Made by a program: the position numbers and the translations under genes | Notes under the pieces: generated by a model | The model's database searches: none | What the model saw: the letters and a program-made list of their open reading frames with translations, nothing else | What the model was told of the DNA's origin: nothing | Shown here: in pieces, positions 1-10,744 of the stretch | How positions within the stretch are numbered: the stretch's first letter is position 1 | Layout of the letters: the number at the start of each line of letters is the position of its first letter | From: Hippopus hippopus | Lineage: Eukaryota; Mollusca; Bivalvia; Cardiida; Cardiidae | DNA: 64,000 bases | Direction of reading: 5' to 3' | NCBI GenBank assembly: GCA_946811185.2 | Contig: OX328108.1 | Span: 40,566,357-40,630,356 of the forward strand

Positions 1-499
1 CAATTCAAATGTTTCAGTTCAAATGATAGTATTTGTTTTTTGAAAAAGTAGAAAACATTTTGGGACAAGGAGAAAAGCTTTCTTTCTCATAGTCGTTAAA
101 AATCGTGATTGTGTTATAAAGGCTTAATATAGACCTTGGCTATATACGTATGAGTACGGTCAAGAAAATATTTGGCAAGTCAAGAAAATACTCGTTTTAT
201 GCATTTTCTCTATTTGCTACTATGTTTTTAAAGGCAAAGTATGCTAGGTATGTTAGAATACAATTTTGTTCAAGCTTATAAGAACGAAAAGAATCTGCTT
301 TCTTGTTGTTCGCCTACATTGGTCGTTTTTTTCTCCCCTATAAACTTAACATGATCATTCAGTAGTGCATTGAACTCTTTTTCCAGAAGACACAATTTTA
401 GACTGGTCCATACTGAAATCATTTGCAGGCGACAAATTCATTGTGGTTTGAAGGGGCGTATTAAGATTTTTTTTTCATGAAAAAGACTTGATAAAAACA
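1..499. repeat. Family A fragments
   Basis: 1-127 is the 3' half of a family A MITE cut by the window edge (CATTTTGGGACAAGGAG, then TCGTTAAAAATCGTGATTGT). 365-450 is the 5' half of another (CATTTGCAGGCGACAAATTC). Between them, 130-360 is AT-rich with nothing recognised. Confidence 0.6.
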
Positions 500-769
500 T
501 ATGAGCCATGCTCTGGCAAAAGGGGGCTTAATGTATCGCCATGATGCATGATACCTACCAAGTCATCCTATGATTATGGATCCATAAAAATCCATTCTGT
601 ATAACAAAAGACGGAATTATCAGGTACACTGGTCTTTTCACATATAGAAAATTGACCATTAGAGAAAAGTTTCGGCCCAGGTCAGCCTGCGCGGACTGCG
701 CAGGCTGACCTGGGTCGATACTTTTCGCAGATGCATTAAGCTCGCTTTTCACGAAGCATAGCTCATATT
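500..769. repeat. Family B MITE
   Basis: Full copy: ATATGAGCCATGCTCTGGC at the left and AGCATAGCTCATAT at the right, about 270 bp. The core is a palindrome, GGTCAGCCTGCGCGGACTGC and complement. No coding capacity. Confidence 0.85.
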
Positions 770-772
770 ACA

Positions 773-1007
773 TTTGAGCTTTGCTTTGGAAAAAGATACA
801 TCTCCGTGATGCATGATACCAAACATGTCATCGCATGATTATGGATCCATACAAACCATTGGTACTCTGGTTCTTTGACATTAAGAAAATCGACTAATTG
901 CAAAAAAGAAAAGTTCGATTGAGGTCAGTCTGCTCGGACTGTGCAGACTGACCGGAGTCGAAACTTTTTTGCAGATGCATTAAGCCACCTTTTTCACAGA
1001 GCATTGT
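773..1007. repeat. Family B MITE, worn left end
   Basis: GATGCATGATACCAAAC, TTGACATTAAGAAAAT and the core (GTCAGTCTGCTCGGACTGTG) follow the family order. It lies 3 bp after another copy. 1008-1254 shows nothing else recognisable. Confidence 0.75.
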
Positions 1008-1254
1008 TAATTTTTTTCTTGCAAGCATAGAGAAACTTGGTTGTTTTAGTTAGTTAAAGGTGCAATTTTTGACGATTGAATAACGGGATGGTAGTTTTGT
1101 ATTTGGTAACTCTATTTTTAATGAGATCAGATATGACGTCATTATACTGATTTGAATACGAATCCACGTGATCAACTCGTGTTATCCATCATGTGACATT
1201 CCAACGAGTCTTTGCGAAACTCTGGCGCCAAATAAGAAAAAAAATAACACATTC

Positions 1255-1483
1255 ACCATTTACCGCACAATCCCGAGATTTAACGACCCTGGAGAAGAAG
1301 CTTTAGAAAACATTGTGGGAAAAGGAGAAAATGCTGGTAACCAGCATTTTCTCTTTTTTTCAAAATGTTTTCTACCCTATGAAAGACAGAAATCATCATT
1401 TGAACTACATTTGTTTCTTCGTCTGGAAATGCTTTCCCCTTTGGTCGAGTCCAAAATTTTGTCATCTGGTACAGAGTTAAGAG
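1255..1483. repeat. Family A MITE
   Basis: Left end TACCGCACAATCCCGAG, core hairpin GGAGAAAATGCTGGTAACC and complement at 1324-1353, then TCGTCTGGAAATGCTTTC and the end GGTACAGAGTTAA. The open frames across it on both strands are products of the palindrome. Confidence 0.85.
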
Positions 1484-1509
1484 GCTATGTAGCCCATTAA
1501 GGAGAAACC

Positions 1510-1742
1510 TTTTTTTTTCATTATACCAAGCAAGTCATCGCAAGTCATAATTATGGATCCGTAAAATCCTTTTTGTCTAATAAGCGACTGAATTATGAAG
1601 TACAATTGTCCTTGGACATGCAGAAAATTTACCAAAAGCAAAAAGTTTCGACTAAGGTCAGCCTGCGCGGACTGCGCAGGCTGACCTCAGTCGATACTTT
1701 TTGCAGATGTATTAAACCCCTTTTTCGCTGAGCATGGTTCAA
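1510..1742. repeat. Family B MITE, left end lost
   Basis: From ATACCAAGCAAGTCATCG to CGCTGAGCATGGTTC. The core palindrome at about 1657-1692 is perfect over at least 15 bp each side. Confidence 0.8.
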
Positions 1743-1764
1743 ATGTTATTTTGGATGGCAAAGA

Positions 1765-2245
1765 TCAAAATCAGAGTGCTCAGAATGTGAAGTCTGATCT
1801 TGGATCTATACCGGCTGCTTGTTTATTCAAGCCTTTGAGATAAAACACTGTATTAGAGTCGATTTAATTTTTCAGCCGTGAACAATACAAGATTGACTTG
1901 GCTTAATCTTCGAGGCAAGTCATAAATGAAAGTAAAAACAAGCTCAGAATCGAACTTTCATTACAAGAGAAGCCGATAATGGCATTTTTATAAGAAAATA
2001 TTGACTAAAATGAAAAGAAACTCACCAAAATAATTACACTGCCGCTTCAGGCAATTACTTAAACTCTCTTGAAACTAATTTCAAGAAGAACGCAATGTTA
2101 TGCTGATATTTCTTCCCGTGTTCTATTACGCATACTTTTTTTTTTGGGGGGGGGGGGGGGGAAAGAGAGAATCAGTAATCAGTGACAGATTTTGAATCTT
2201 CTTAGGCTTCTCTGAAGGCAGAATGATTACAGTGCTTTCTTATTG
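1765..2245. other. Family D core, then unique sequence and a poly-G run
   Basis: 1765-1835 contains the family D style TCTGATCTTGGATCTATACCG. The rest to 2245 is unassigned except a T9/G16 homopolymer near 2138-2161, a likely assembly weak spot. Confidence 0.5.
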
Positions 2246-2289
2246 TGTTGTTTCTGGAATTATTTTGGACTGTTTTGATTAACTTATTG

Positions 2290-2395
2290 ACTATTTATTC
2301 GTATTTATTTATTCATTTATTTATTTATTTATTTATTACTTATTTATTCATCTTGTTTATTTATTTATTTATATATTTATTTATTTATTTTTCAT
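2290..2395. repeat. (TTTA)n microsatellite
   Basis: Interrupted TTTATTTATTTATTTA over about 100 bp. The leucine/isoleucine/tyrosine-rich open frame across it is an artefact. Confidence 0.9.
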
Positions 2396-2469
2396 CTATT
2401 CATTTGCACCAATATTGGCTGTATAAATTGATTCTGAATAGAATGTGTGCAGTTTGTCTCGGATTCATG

Positions 2470-3110
2470 TTTTATGACATAACCTCCCTTGTTTTCAGTG
2501 TAATATACCCATCACGAATATACCCATCACGAATTTTCTTATCTTATACACGTTTGATAACACAATAATGTGACATCATCTTTGACGTCATTTTGAACGT
2601 ATTTCATAGAAGTGAATGGGTTTTATGGATATTATTGAAGATGAGGTTGGAAAATGGAAATATAATATCATTATGTGATAAAAAGAATCTGACATTCGTT
2701 GGCGCTTGACTTAAAATCTTATTTATCACATAACCTTCCTTGTTTTCAGCGTAATATACCCATTACGAATTTTCTTACCTTAATACACGTTTGATACGAG
2801 CGTAGCACAATTTTGTGACATCATTTTGACGTCATTTTGAAATTATGTCATAGAATGGGTTTTATGGATAATATCGCGGGTGCATCTATAGATTATCTTG
2901 CATCATCTGATCAATAGTTTGTGAAATGTCGTTATATGATAAAAAGAACCTGATATTTTTTGGCGTTTGACTTAAAATTTTATTACACTCGACAAGAAAA
3001 AAAAAAATGTTATTAAGCTCGCCAAAGGTTCGCTCAATAACATTTTTCCTAGACTCGTTTAAAAAAAAATTATCTCAAACGCCAACGAATGTCAGATCCT
3101 ATACATTCCC
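2470..3110. repeat. Family H repeats (duplicated)
   Basis: The segment with CATAACCTCCCTTGTTTTCAG and CCCATCACGAAT at 2477-2560 is repeated at 2732-2800. At 2950-3105 a foldback reads GACTTAAAATTTTATTACAC, then ATGTTATTAAGCTCG with its inverse AATAACATTTTT, then AACGCCAACGAATGTCAGAT. Related copies lie near 16.9, 22.8-23.2 and 28.0-28.8 kb. Confidence 0.65.
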
Positions 3111-3660
3111 TTTTCCATTCTAGATCTAAAACACGACCATGTGGTCTAAAGTTGCAATGGAACTTAAGTTGAATATGCTGTAAAATTATCTATATGACGT
3201 GAATAGGAAAAAGGCAGATCAAGATAAGACTGGGAAAAAAAAATCATATTAATAATAAAATAAAAAACTTGGACCAACACAATATGTTTAAAAAAAAATG
3301 TGGCCAAAATTAGCCTGAACATTTTTCAAGAAATTTTACTTTTGCAGACCTGAATATAATTGGCAAATATATTTTCGTAATGGTATTTTCTTTCCGGTAA
3401 AATCAAATTTGACACCGCAATACTTGAGTATTTGCTATCGAGTGGAACTTTTCGTTTCATTTATTGAATAGCTCAAGGGTTAAGTTCTAGGGAAAAATGG
3501 TAGAAAAGAGAAACGAATTTCAAATAAAAAAGTGACACACCAATCCAATTTGTCTAAAGGATTTCTTTTTTTTTTATATACGTACAGTAGGATCAAATAT
3601 CATGCGGAGTCAAGAGACTTCTGCACTGGCATTACCTTCTGTATCAAATTGCAGCACGCC
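3111..3660. other. AT-rich stretch, nothing recognised
   Basis: No family member, gene or hairpin seen. Several poly-A and poly-T runs. Confidence 0.5.
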
Positions 3661-3663
3661 AAG

Positions 3664-3956
3664 ACCAGTAGCGCAATCCGTAGCATACAGGACTCGGCAC
3701 CACGGCGTCGCTGGTTCGAGTCCCCCTGCTCGGCCAATTTCTTTCCGAGGATTGATGATAGCCATTGCGACAGGATTTGTTCCTCTTTGACCGCTGATCA
3801 TTTTTTAGACGATTACTATGTAGGAAAGCAGCCAGTGGCTTTGGAAGTACTGATAAAAGAAACTCCAGGAAAGCAAGGATAGGTGCACTGGCCTCGGCGA
3901 TATAAGTGAAATAATGTTGAAATCGGCGTTAAACACCATACAAACAAACAATTAAA
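3664..3956 (+). repeat. SINE-1 (tRNA-derived), 5' end worn
   Basis: B-box-like GGTTCGAGTCCCCCTGCTCG near 3713, then the shared body TTTCCGAGGATTGATGATAG and the tail GGCGTTAAACACCATACAAA ending in CAAA repeats. Other copies at 5877, 23831 and 62717 share this body. The overlapping open frames are not genes. Confidence 0.8.
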
Positions 3957-4014
3957 ATTGCATCAGAAAACTGCGAAAATATCTTTGTAAAATACTCTGA
4001 GCTAAGACTCGTTA

Positions 4015-4115
4015 TACGCAAAAAGAAACCTGAAAGTATTGCGACAAAAGGAGAATTGCCCGTAACGAGCAGTTTCTCCTTTGGTCACAATGTTTTCAAA
4101 TGTGATCTTAAAAAG
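4015..4115. repeat. Family A fragment
   Basis: GCGACAAAAGGAGAATTGCC and its weak inverse CAGTTTCTCCTTTGGTCACA with AATGTTTTCAAAT after it. Only the middle of the element is left. Confidence 0.55.
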
Positions 4116-4240
4116 AGAGGGAGGAAAAAAAATTGTCTGCCAACGATAATGTAATGAATTGTAACGAACTATTTCATTTTGCTCGAAGAAGCGCTGTGCC
4201 GAATTTGATAGAAAATTCTGACTCAGTATCTTAAGAAAAA

Positions 4241-4511
4241 GATTTGAGCCATGCCCTGGCAAAAGGGGACTGAATGTATCTATGTAAAGCATGATACCAG
4301 GCAAGTTATTACATAATTATGGATCTATAAAATCCGTTTTATATAGCAACCGACTAAATCGTTACGTACACTGGTCCCTTGACATGCAGAAAAAATGACC
4401 ACCAGCAAAAGTTATCGACCCAGGTCAGCCTGGGCGGACTGTGCAGGCTGAGCTGGGTCGATACGTTTTACAGATGCACTAAGGCCCCTTTTCATAGAGC
4501 ATAGCTTATTT
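4241..4511. repeat. Family B MITE
   Basis: Ends TGAGCCATGCCCTGGC and TCATAGAGCATAGCTTAT. The core palindrome is at about 4421-4458. Confidence 0.85.
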
Positions 4512-4513
4512 AT

Positions 4514-4700
4514 ATGAGCCATGTTCTGGCAAAAGGGGGTTTAATGCATTTCCGTGATGCATCATACCAAGCAGGTCATCACATAGCTATAGTCTAACAA
4601 CTATCTGAATTATAAAGTAGAATAGTCCTTTGACATGCAGAAATTGACCAATAGCAAAAACGCGGACTGCACAGATTGACCTGGATTGATCCTTGGGGTG
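4514..4700. repeat. Family B MITE, 3' truncated
   Basis: A second copy directly after the first; starts TATGAGCCATGTTCTGGC and is lost after GACCTGGATTGATCC. 4700-5100 has a short word, CCAACGAATTATTTGAATA, found again at 5625 and otherwise nothing recognised. Confidence 0.75.
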
Positions 4701-5104
4701 TCCAACGAATTATTTGAATAGTCAGTCAAATGTAGTCTTACAACAAAACCAATAAGAAAGAAAAAAATGTCTGCCAACGATAATGTAACGAATTGTAAAG
4801 AAATATTTCATTTCGCTCGAGACAAAAAATGTGTCAAATTAAAAAGGATTATGAATAATATAAGGAAGCATTCGAGACTGGTTGAATACAGTCAACCCTG
4901 AATATGTCGAACGCTTTTTGTAAGCCGATAGTATAGATTAAGGACGGGAAGCTTAGAACAAAGATGTTCCCTAAATTTTTTATAATTTGGATTATTCGCC
5001 TGACTCAAAATGATTTGTTAATTCATTATCTAGTTACCGGAAATTGCTTTTTAATCTATTTCGCTACGTAAGCCGGTATCAAAAGATTCTGCGATTTCAA
5101 AACC

Positions 5105-5475
5105 TTTAGGAAGATAGCATTTTCTCCTTTTCCCACAGTGTCTCTCCGACACTTTTCAGAGACAAATCGCATTATCTTAGCCACATTTAATTTGTCGTCT
5201 GCAAAAGCTTTCAATATTGACAAGTCTAAAATTCTGTCGTTTGGAAACGAGTAAAACCTTTCCCACACAGTCTCGAGTTTTAATGAACCTTGAATAAAAA
5301 GCTTTTGAAAACATGTTGGGAAAAGGAGAAAATGCTGGAAACCAGCATTTTCTCCTTTTCTCACCATGTTTTCTAACCTATCATAAAGAAAAACCATTAT
5401 TTGACGCTTATCTAATTTGTCGTCTGCAAATACTTGCAATATTGATTAGGTCTTAAATTTTGTCGTCTGCTTAAG
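5105..5475. repeat. Two family A copies, inward nested
   Basis: The words TTTTCTCCTTTTCCCACAGT (5118) and GGAGAAAATGCTGGAAACC with inverse (5326-5360), and AATTTGTCGTCTGCAAA twice (5189, 5417), show two copies sharing one stretch. The 127-aa minus-strand frame over it is a repeat shadow. Confidence 0.7.
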
Positions 5476-5679
5476 AGTTGAGGGTATAGACCTATGAAGA
5501 TTGATATGTGGAATATGACAGAAAACTCTGATTCAGTATTGTCAGAAATAGATTTATGTTTGTAGAATGCATTACTTGTAGACTTGCTTGGCAAAGTTAT
5601 ACACCAGGAAATCCAACCTTCAACTTGTCCAACGAATTATTTGAATATTTTTGAGTCAGTAAAATATCGAAACATTTCC

Positions 5680-5870
5680 AGGTCGCTTTTCCGGCGTAGC
5701 TTTTGCTTTTGACCTACTTTTTAGTACTGATAAGAAATGAATAAATAGAAATTTGTGATTGGTAAAAAATGTAGACATGTTTATTGTAAGGCCCCTGCCT
5801 ATTTGCTGGCAAATTCACGCCGTCTGTCTTTTTTAAAGATATTTCTTGTTTCAGATTTCTTCTCAAAATA
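5680..5870. repeat. Family K repeat
   Basis: GGCGTAGCTTTTGCTTTTGA, GATAAGAAATGAATAAATAG, AATGTAGACATGTTTATT and GCTGGCAAATTCACGCCGTC occur in this order. Also at about 19510-19690, 22240-22440 (reversed) and 60535-60715. Confidence 0.75.
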
Positions 5871-5876
5871 TAAGCC

Positions 5877-6192
5877 GCCGAGCCCCGGTAGCTCAGTCGG
5901 TAGCGTGCAGGGCTTAAGAACAGGGGGTCGTGGGTTCGATCCCTGGGTCGGCCAATTTATTCCCGAGGATTGATGGTAGTCATTGCGACAAAATTCATTC
6001 CTCTCTCACCACTGACCATTGTCTCGACGATGGCTATACGGGAAAGCAACCAGCGGCTTGGAAAGAAAATTGTGCAGAGTACTGGTAAAAGAGACTCCAG
6101 GAAAGCATGGATAGGTGCGCTGGCCGCCGCGATATAACTGAAATAATGTTGAAAACGGCGTTAAACACCATACAATCAATTAATCAATCAAA
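5877..6192 (+). repeat. SINE-1, full copy
   Basis: The head GCCCCGGTAGCTCAGTCGGT (A box) and GGGTTCGATCCCTGGGTCGG (B box) are tRNA-like. Body CCGAGGATTGATGGTAGTC and tail CGGCGTTAAACACCATACAA followed by (TCAA)n. This is the best-preserved copy and defines the family. Confidence 0.88.
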
Positions 6193-6322
6193 ATATAAGC
6201 CTACGAGCAGCCTAAATTTGATCTACTCTGTCTCGGAGACACTGTTGCGGTGTTAGTGCATCGGGCTTTGACAAGCGGGGCCACCCTTTGGAAATGTCCA
6301 CATCACGGCGCGAGTACTGGTT

Positions 6323-6543
6323 AACCCTTTACCAAACGACAAATTCCTGGACTGGTTCAAATTCAAAGCATTTGCAGACGACAAATTTAATGTGCCTTAA
6401 GTGATGGGACTTGTCTTGGAAAGAGCAGAAAAGATTGTGGGAAAAGGAGAAAATGCTGGTTACCAGCATTTTCTCCTTTCCCCATAATCTTTTCAAAAGG
6501 CTTCCTCTTCAGGGTCGTTACAACTTGGGATTGTGTGGTTAGG
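6323..6543. repeat. Family A MITE
   Basis: AACCCTTTACCAAACGACAA at the left, perfect core GGAAAAGGAGAAAATGCTGG and inverse at 6439-6484, ATTGTGTGGTTAGGGGTT at the right. Confidence 0.85.
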
Positions 6544-6679
6544 GGTTGAGGTTTCCAGGTTTCCAGGAAGAAGTCATCGAGCCTGACTGATTTAAGTTGT
6601 AGACCTTGTTTCACAATCTATGTATGATGAGTAAGTTTGAACTGTATAAACCATGTTTTAACAACCATGAAAGAATAAG

Positions 6680-6830
6680 GTTTTTTTTAAGGCATTGTGG
6701 GCAAAAAGGAAAATGCAGGTGACCAGCATTTTCTTCTTTTCCCATTATGTTTTATATCATTGCAAATACAGAAATCTTCTTTTGAGCTACATTTAATTCG
6801 TTGTCTGCAAATGCTTTCTATACATACAAT
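6680..6830. repeat. Family A fragment
   Basis: Core AAGGAAAATGCAGGTGACC with inverse, then TTTAATTCGTTGTCTGCAAA. Outer ends not found. Confidence 0.7.
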
Positions 6831-6919
6831 TTTTTATGCATAGAAAACTAAATAAAACACATACAAATCTGTTACTTTTTAATTTTGATCAATCGAACTG
6901 AAAGATGCAATTTAAGGAT

Positions 6920-7140
6920 TACGACTCCTAACTCATCGGTAAATATTGTGTAACATCGATGTTTTCGTAAAGGCTATGCGGCCAATCTCGGCAGCTTCTG
7001 TCTTTTAATCTGAGAGTTATGGGCTGTAGACTCACTAACTCATCGATAAATATCGTGTAACTTGGACGTTTTCGAAAAAGCTATTAGGCCAATCTCGACA
7101 GCTTCCGTCTTTTAATATGAGAGTTAGGGGTTGTAGACCT
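6920..7140. repeat. Two tandem units of a 110-bp repeat
   Basis: Each unit runs from CCTAACTCATCGGTAAATAT through ACATCGATGTTTTCGTAAAG, GCCAATCTCGGCAGCTTC and TCTTTTAAT to GAGAGTTA.GGG.TGTAGA. CCCCTAACTC and GAGTTAGGGG make inverted ends on each unit. Three more units lie at 17083-17410. Confidence 0.8.
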
Positions 7141-7177
7141 GAAAAAACTTACTGTAAATCATTGTCCTTGGTTTCTC

Positions 7178-7372
7178 TTTACCAAAAGACAACGATTTAA
7201 GATCTGTACATGTAGAAAGCATTTGCAGAGGACTAACTTATTGTGAATCAAATGAAGGTAGAAAACTTTGTAGAAAAGTAGAAAATAGTGGTTATTAGTA
7301 TTTGGTCCATATCTAAAGATGTTGTCAAAAGCTTCCTTCCCACAAGGTCTTGAAACACAGATTCGTGTAAAA
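7178..7372. repeat. Degenerate family A copy
   Basis: CTTTACCAAAAGACAACG, GCATTTGCAGAGGACTAAC and AGAAAACTTTGTAGAAAAGT keep the family order, but the hairpin is almost lost. 7375-7810 has nothing recognised. Confidence 0.55.
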
Positions 7373-7814
7373 AGTTAATCAAAATAAGCAAAAGTCGACT
7401 AATAGTCAAGTAATACGTTTAGATTTTAACACGACATCTTAACAAGACAATATTGATTCTAAAGCCATAGTGGACGCGACAAGCCATTTTTTCACCAGTT
7501 GACGGTGAGAGAGACTGGAAAATGCTTTGATACTATTTGAATTGGATACAGTTGTGGAAATTTACGAAGGTAAATCAAGGAAACATTGTAAAGAAAGTTT
7601 TGAAAAGTGCAAAAAAAAAAAGTTGTTGGATTTGTAAGCGATGGATAAAGACGAGTTAGAATGCATCAGGAAAGCGTTGCTCCCGGTGCCAGTTTGGGAT
7701 TACGATGGAAATATAACAAGTTTGTATCACTTTTTTTTTAACCTCATTTTTACCTATTTGAGTTTGGATGATATTTTCGTTCACCCTTTTAGTGTCATAG
7801 GCGAAAAGTGGAGT

Positions 7815-7895
7815 CTTTGCGGAAGGTATAGAACCAAGATCAGACTGCACGTAACGTGCAGTCTGATCTTGGATCTATACCGTCCGCTTGTTTTG
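7815..7895. repeat. Family D core hairpin
   Basis: GGTATAGAACCAAGATCAGA, CTGCACGTAACGTGCAG and the matching TCTGATCTTGGATCTATACC form a near-perfect stem of about 35 bp. The D ends are absent. Confidence 0.75.
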
Positions 7896-8084
7896 TCAAG
7901 CCTAAAGGATGAAAACCTTTCTGTCTTTCTGTTATAGTTTCAGCCGGCGAAAGACGTAGAGTTTATATATTTGGCGGTGAAAGGGTAACGAGTCACTGTC
8001 AAAACTTTGGTATCATTCTCCCTTTACTGTAATTTCATATAGAGCATGCCAGTACAAGTTGCAGACGGATGTCACTATATGAAT

Positions 8085-8300
8085 TGCACTCTCTTAAAAT
8101 GGGAGCTTAATGCTACTTCCCAATTCATTACACTTATTTTGTCTTTTAAAGAAATGGAGGTAGAATGGGTCTTTGACATTGAGAAAGTTTACCAAAGCTA
8201 AAAACTTTCGACCATGTCGTCCGAGCCCGGGAGGTACCGGTATTTCTTCGACGTTGTCCCAGTATAACACGGATTCACCAAGTTTGAGTATCATCCCGGT
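8085..8300. repeat. Degenerate family B copy
   Basis: AATGGGAGCTTAATGC, AATGGGTCTTTGACATTGAG and AGCTAAAAACTTTCGACC follow the family order. The core is replaced by unrelated sequence (GTCGTCCGAGCCCGGGAGGT). Confidence 0.45.
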
Positions 8301-8334
8301 TTCTCTCGGTAGTTAAACTAGAAGATTGCTCAGG

Positions 8335-8830
8335 AGCAACATGTCGAGCCCGCAATGAGAGATTTTACACGGCACGCCTAATCATGAAGGAGAATGGCTG
8401 CGAAACTACATTGAAATCTATCGAAAACATAGAAATTATGGCTCAAACATGCTCGACCATGCTCGATCAATGACAACTTTACCATTTGACCTTTTAGTGT
8501 GACCTTGAGCTTTGACCCACCTGAACAAATGATTCAAACGGCACTTCTACTGGTAAAGGAGAACACTTGTGTCAAATTATTTTGAAATCCATTCATAATT
8601 GTAGAAATCGTAGTTCAGACAAGCTCTACTCATGATAGTTTTATCATTTGACCTTTAAGTGTGACCTTGACCTTGGAACTACCTAAACAAATGTTTTAAA
8701 TGACACTTCTACTCATAAAGGAGAACAACTGTGCCAAATCTTATTGAAATACATCCATAAATGTAGAAGTTCTGGTCCGGACAAATTCGGAAGGACGGAC
8801 GGATGCACATACCCCGAAGTGACGTTGTGA
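8335..8830. repeat. Three direct units of a ~165-bp repeat
   Basis: Each unit contains GGCACTTCTACTGGTAAAGG or similar, then TTGAAATCCATTCATAATTG, a polar gap and TTTGACCTTTAAGTGTGACC. Copies begin near 8371, 8537 and 8699. No coding frame. 8830-9070 is unassigned. Confidence 0.65.
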
Positions 8831-9073
8831 CAAGCGGGCTCGACAAATAAATCTTCATATAACAGGAACTTTGAGCCCGGTTATCATTTCTAATCCCGGT
8901 CCGTCCCGATCCTTCGCAGTACTTCCACGATTTGTAATCCATCTTGGACTCGGATAATGCATTTTCCTTGAAGGGAGATATCTTTTGTCATACGGGATAG
9001 ACAAGCATGTGACCTAGTTGAATGAAACTCCAAATGTAGATTGGCCATGATCCGTTTAAAAGGGTTTTAATAA

Positions 9074-9278
9074 ATCTGCTCAGTCCGCGCAGGCTGACCT
9101 GTGTCGAAAATTTTTTGCTACTGATAAATTTTCTGCTTGTCAAAAGACCAGTCTAGCTCATGATTCAGTCAATTGTTGGATGAAATGGATTTAATAGGTC
9201 CATAAATCCTTGATGACGTGCTTGTTACGATACATCATGGAGATGCATTACTCTCCCTTTTACCAGAGGACGGCTCAA
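9074..9278. repeat. Family B MITE, 5' part lost
   Basis: CAGTCCGCGCAGGCTGACC, then TGATTCAGTCAATTGTTGGA, to CCAGAGGACGGCTCAAATG. Opposite orientation to the first copies. Confidence 0.75.
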
Positions 9279-9416
9279 ATGTAAAATTACAGGACAAAGT
9301 AACAGTCTATGCATTTGATGGGATATAGTGCAGGGTGTTTCATACTATATGTTACACTTTCATAAGTGCCAAACATATATTACTTATAAGGGTAACACAA
9401 TAAGGTTTATACCGTT

Positions 9417-9590
9417 TAAACATACATCTTTACTCGTTTTCATCCAGTTTTTTAACCGTTTTTTTTTTTAAAGAAACTATAATCACTTTTGTATCTTCAT
9501 GCCAAATATTGCCCCTGATGGTTGCAAAGTTGCACAGATTACGGCAGATAGAAAATGCGTTTCATTCTATTGCGGCTGGCCATAGACCTA
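9417..9590. repeat. Family L repeat
   Basis: ACATCTTTACTCGTTTTCA, TTGTATCTTCATGCCAAATA and TTGCACAGATTACGGC recur in the same order at 59390-59566. 9600-9860 has nothing recognised. Confidence 0.7.
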
Positions 9591-9867
9591 ACAACCACAT
9601 TTTCCGGTTTAAATCGAAGACAAATCCCTACAGGTTCTTTACCCCATACACCTTATATTGATTTTTTATCTACGTTTACACAGCTGACTAGATTATGACA
9701 CCCTCAAGTTTTAACAGCGTTTCTTTACTCTCTGGCTGTAATGATGTCTCTTTAATAAGTTTAATTAAACGGTTTTATGACATGCACAGTTTGTAAGGTA
9801 ACATTCACATCGATTTATATTCTTACGAACAAAGTCCGTAACAAAGAAACAAATGCATGCCAGAAAT

Positions 9868-9941
9868 ACAGGGACCGGGCAGGATTCGAACCTAGAACGC
9901 CCAGACGAAAGGCCAATACCATAACCACTGAGCTAAAGAGA
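9868..9941 (-). repeat. tRNA-like sequence (pseudo-tRNA or SINE head)
   Basis: On the minus strand: TTTAGCTCAGTGGTTATGG (A box) and AGGTTCGAATCCTGCCCGG (B box), with a possible anticodon arm GGCCTTTCGTCTGGG. The acceptor ends (CTCTTTA and GGTCCC) do not pair well, so a working tRNA is unlikely. No SINE body follows that I can recognise. Confidence 0.55.
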
Positions 9942-10050
9942 ATTCTCACTAACGCACTTGTTAGGTATTGTATTTAAATCGGGATGAAGCCATGCGTGAA
10001 GGAGTGGTCTCCCGTAACAATATCAAATGTTCAAAATGACGTCGCAGGGC

Positions 10051-10264
10051 ATTTGACCCTTAGGCTGCTAAGCGCGACTCACTGACCTTTTGCGGACAGT
10101 GTAGATCCAGATCAGACTGCACAGAACGTGCAGTCTGATCTTTGATCTACACCGTCCGATAAGGAGATATCATTCTCCCAAACATCACTTTGAAATAACA
10201 ATATTTGGGTTTTTGATATCGACTTGAAAATTTCATTTCAGTTCTTCAGCAGAATAGGGGTTAA
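10051..10264. repeat. Family D MITE
   Basis: Left end GACCCTTAGGCTGCTAAGCG, core CAGATCAGACTGCACAGAAC with inverse around 10112-10145, right end CAGCAGAATAGGGGTTAAG. 10265-10439 shows nothing else. Confidence 0.85.
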
Positions 10265-10439
10265 GTCCTTTCACGAAATTCGCTGTCATTGATCTTCATA
10301 TTATGGATGTGATCACACTCATTTCTGGACTTATTATGGTCATCTGCTGTCTGAGACTGTACTTTATGCACATTGTCCTTATTATTTCACATAAAAATTC
10401 CAATTGACCTATATGTCCGTCCAGTGAGGGGGTTATGGT

Positions 10440-10660
10440 CGCTCTGTTTTCAAGATCACCCTTGAATCAAACTTGGTTTCCAACCATTTCAATACGCCAT
10501 GGGCTGTGTGTGGTGCTGTACCATCTTGCTGAAACCAAGTTTCATCAATTACTGGATATATTACCAAGAAGTTCGGACATAAAGTTTTGCTTCAAGGAAA
10601 GAGCTGCAAATGTTCCATGTAATTGTTGCAGCGTTTTTATTACTGTTTGTAAGGAAAAAA
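10440..10660 (-). pseudogene. Transposase relic (IS630/Tc1-like DDE domain)
   Basis: On the minus strand about 36 codons read ETWFQQDGTAPHTAHGVLKW then LETKFDSRVILKTE. This is the second-aspartate block of IS630/Tc1-type transposases (W-F-Q-Q-D-G-x-x-P-H-T-A). Upstream, in other frames with stops, NKNAATITWNICSSFLEAKL resembles the block before it. No ends or further motifs were found, so it is an old fragment. The remaining sequence to about 10745 may belong to it. Confidence 0.65.
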
Positions 10661-10744
10661 AGGCCAACCAATCGCTTACAATTAAAGCACCCAATACATT
10701 GTGCATAAAGTTTAGCCTCAGACAACAGGTGAGCTGAAGGCATC

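Noticed and set aside
2143..2161. Poly-G and poly-C tracts (also 20416, 21740, 57217, 62410) as regulatory G-rich sites
   Set aside because: Simple homopolymers beside T or A runs. More likely low-complexity or assembly-sensitive sequence than functional sites.
2245..2568. Hydrophobic 107-codon open frame that looks like a membrane protein
   Set aside because: It is the translation of a (TTTA)n microsatellite.
5877..5955. tRNA gene
   Set aside because: A and B boxes are present but the body and CAA-type tail of SINE-1 follow, and sister copies have the same layout. The same reasoning rejects 23831, 31700, 33108, 56330 and 62717.
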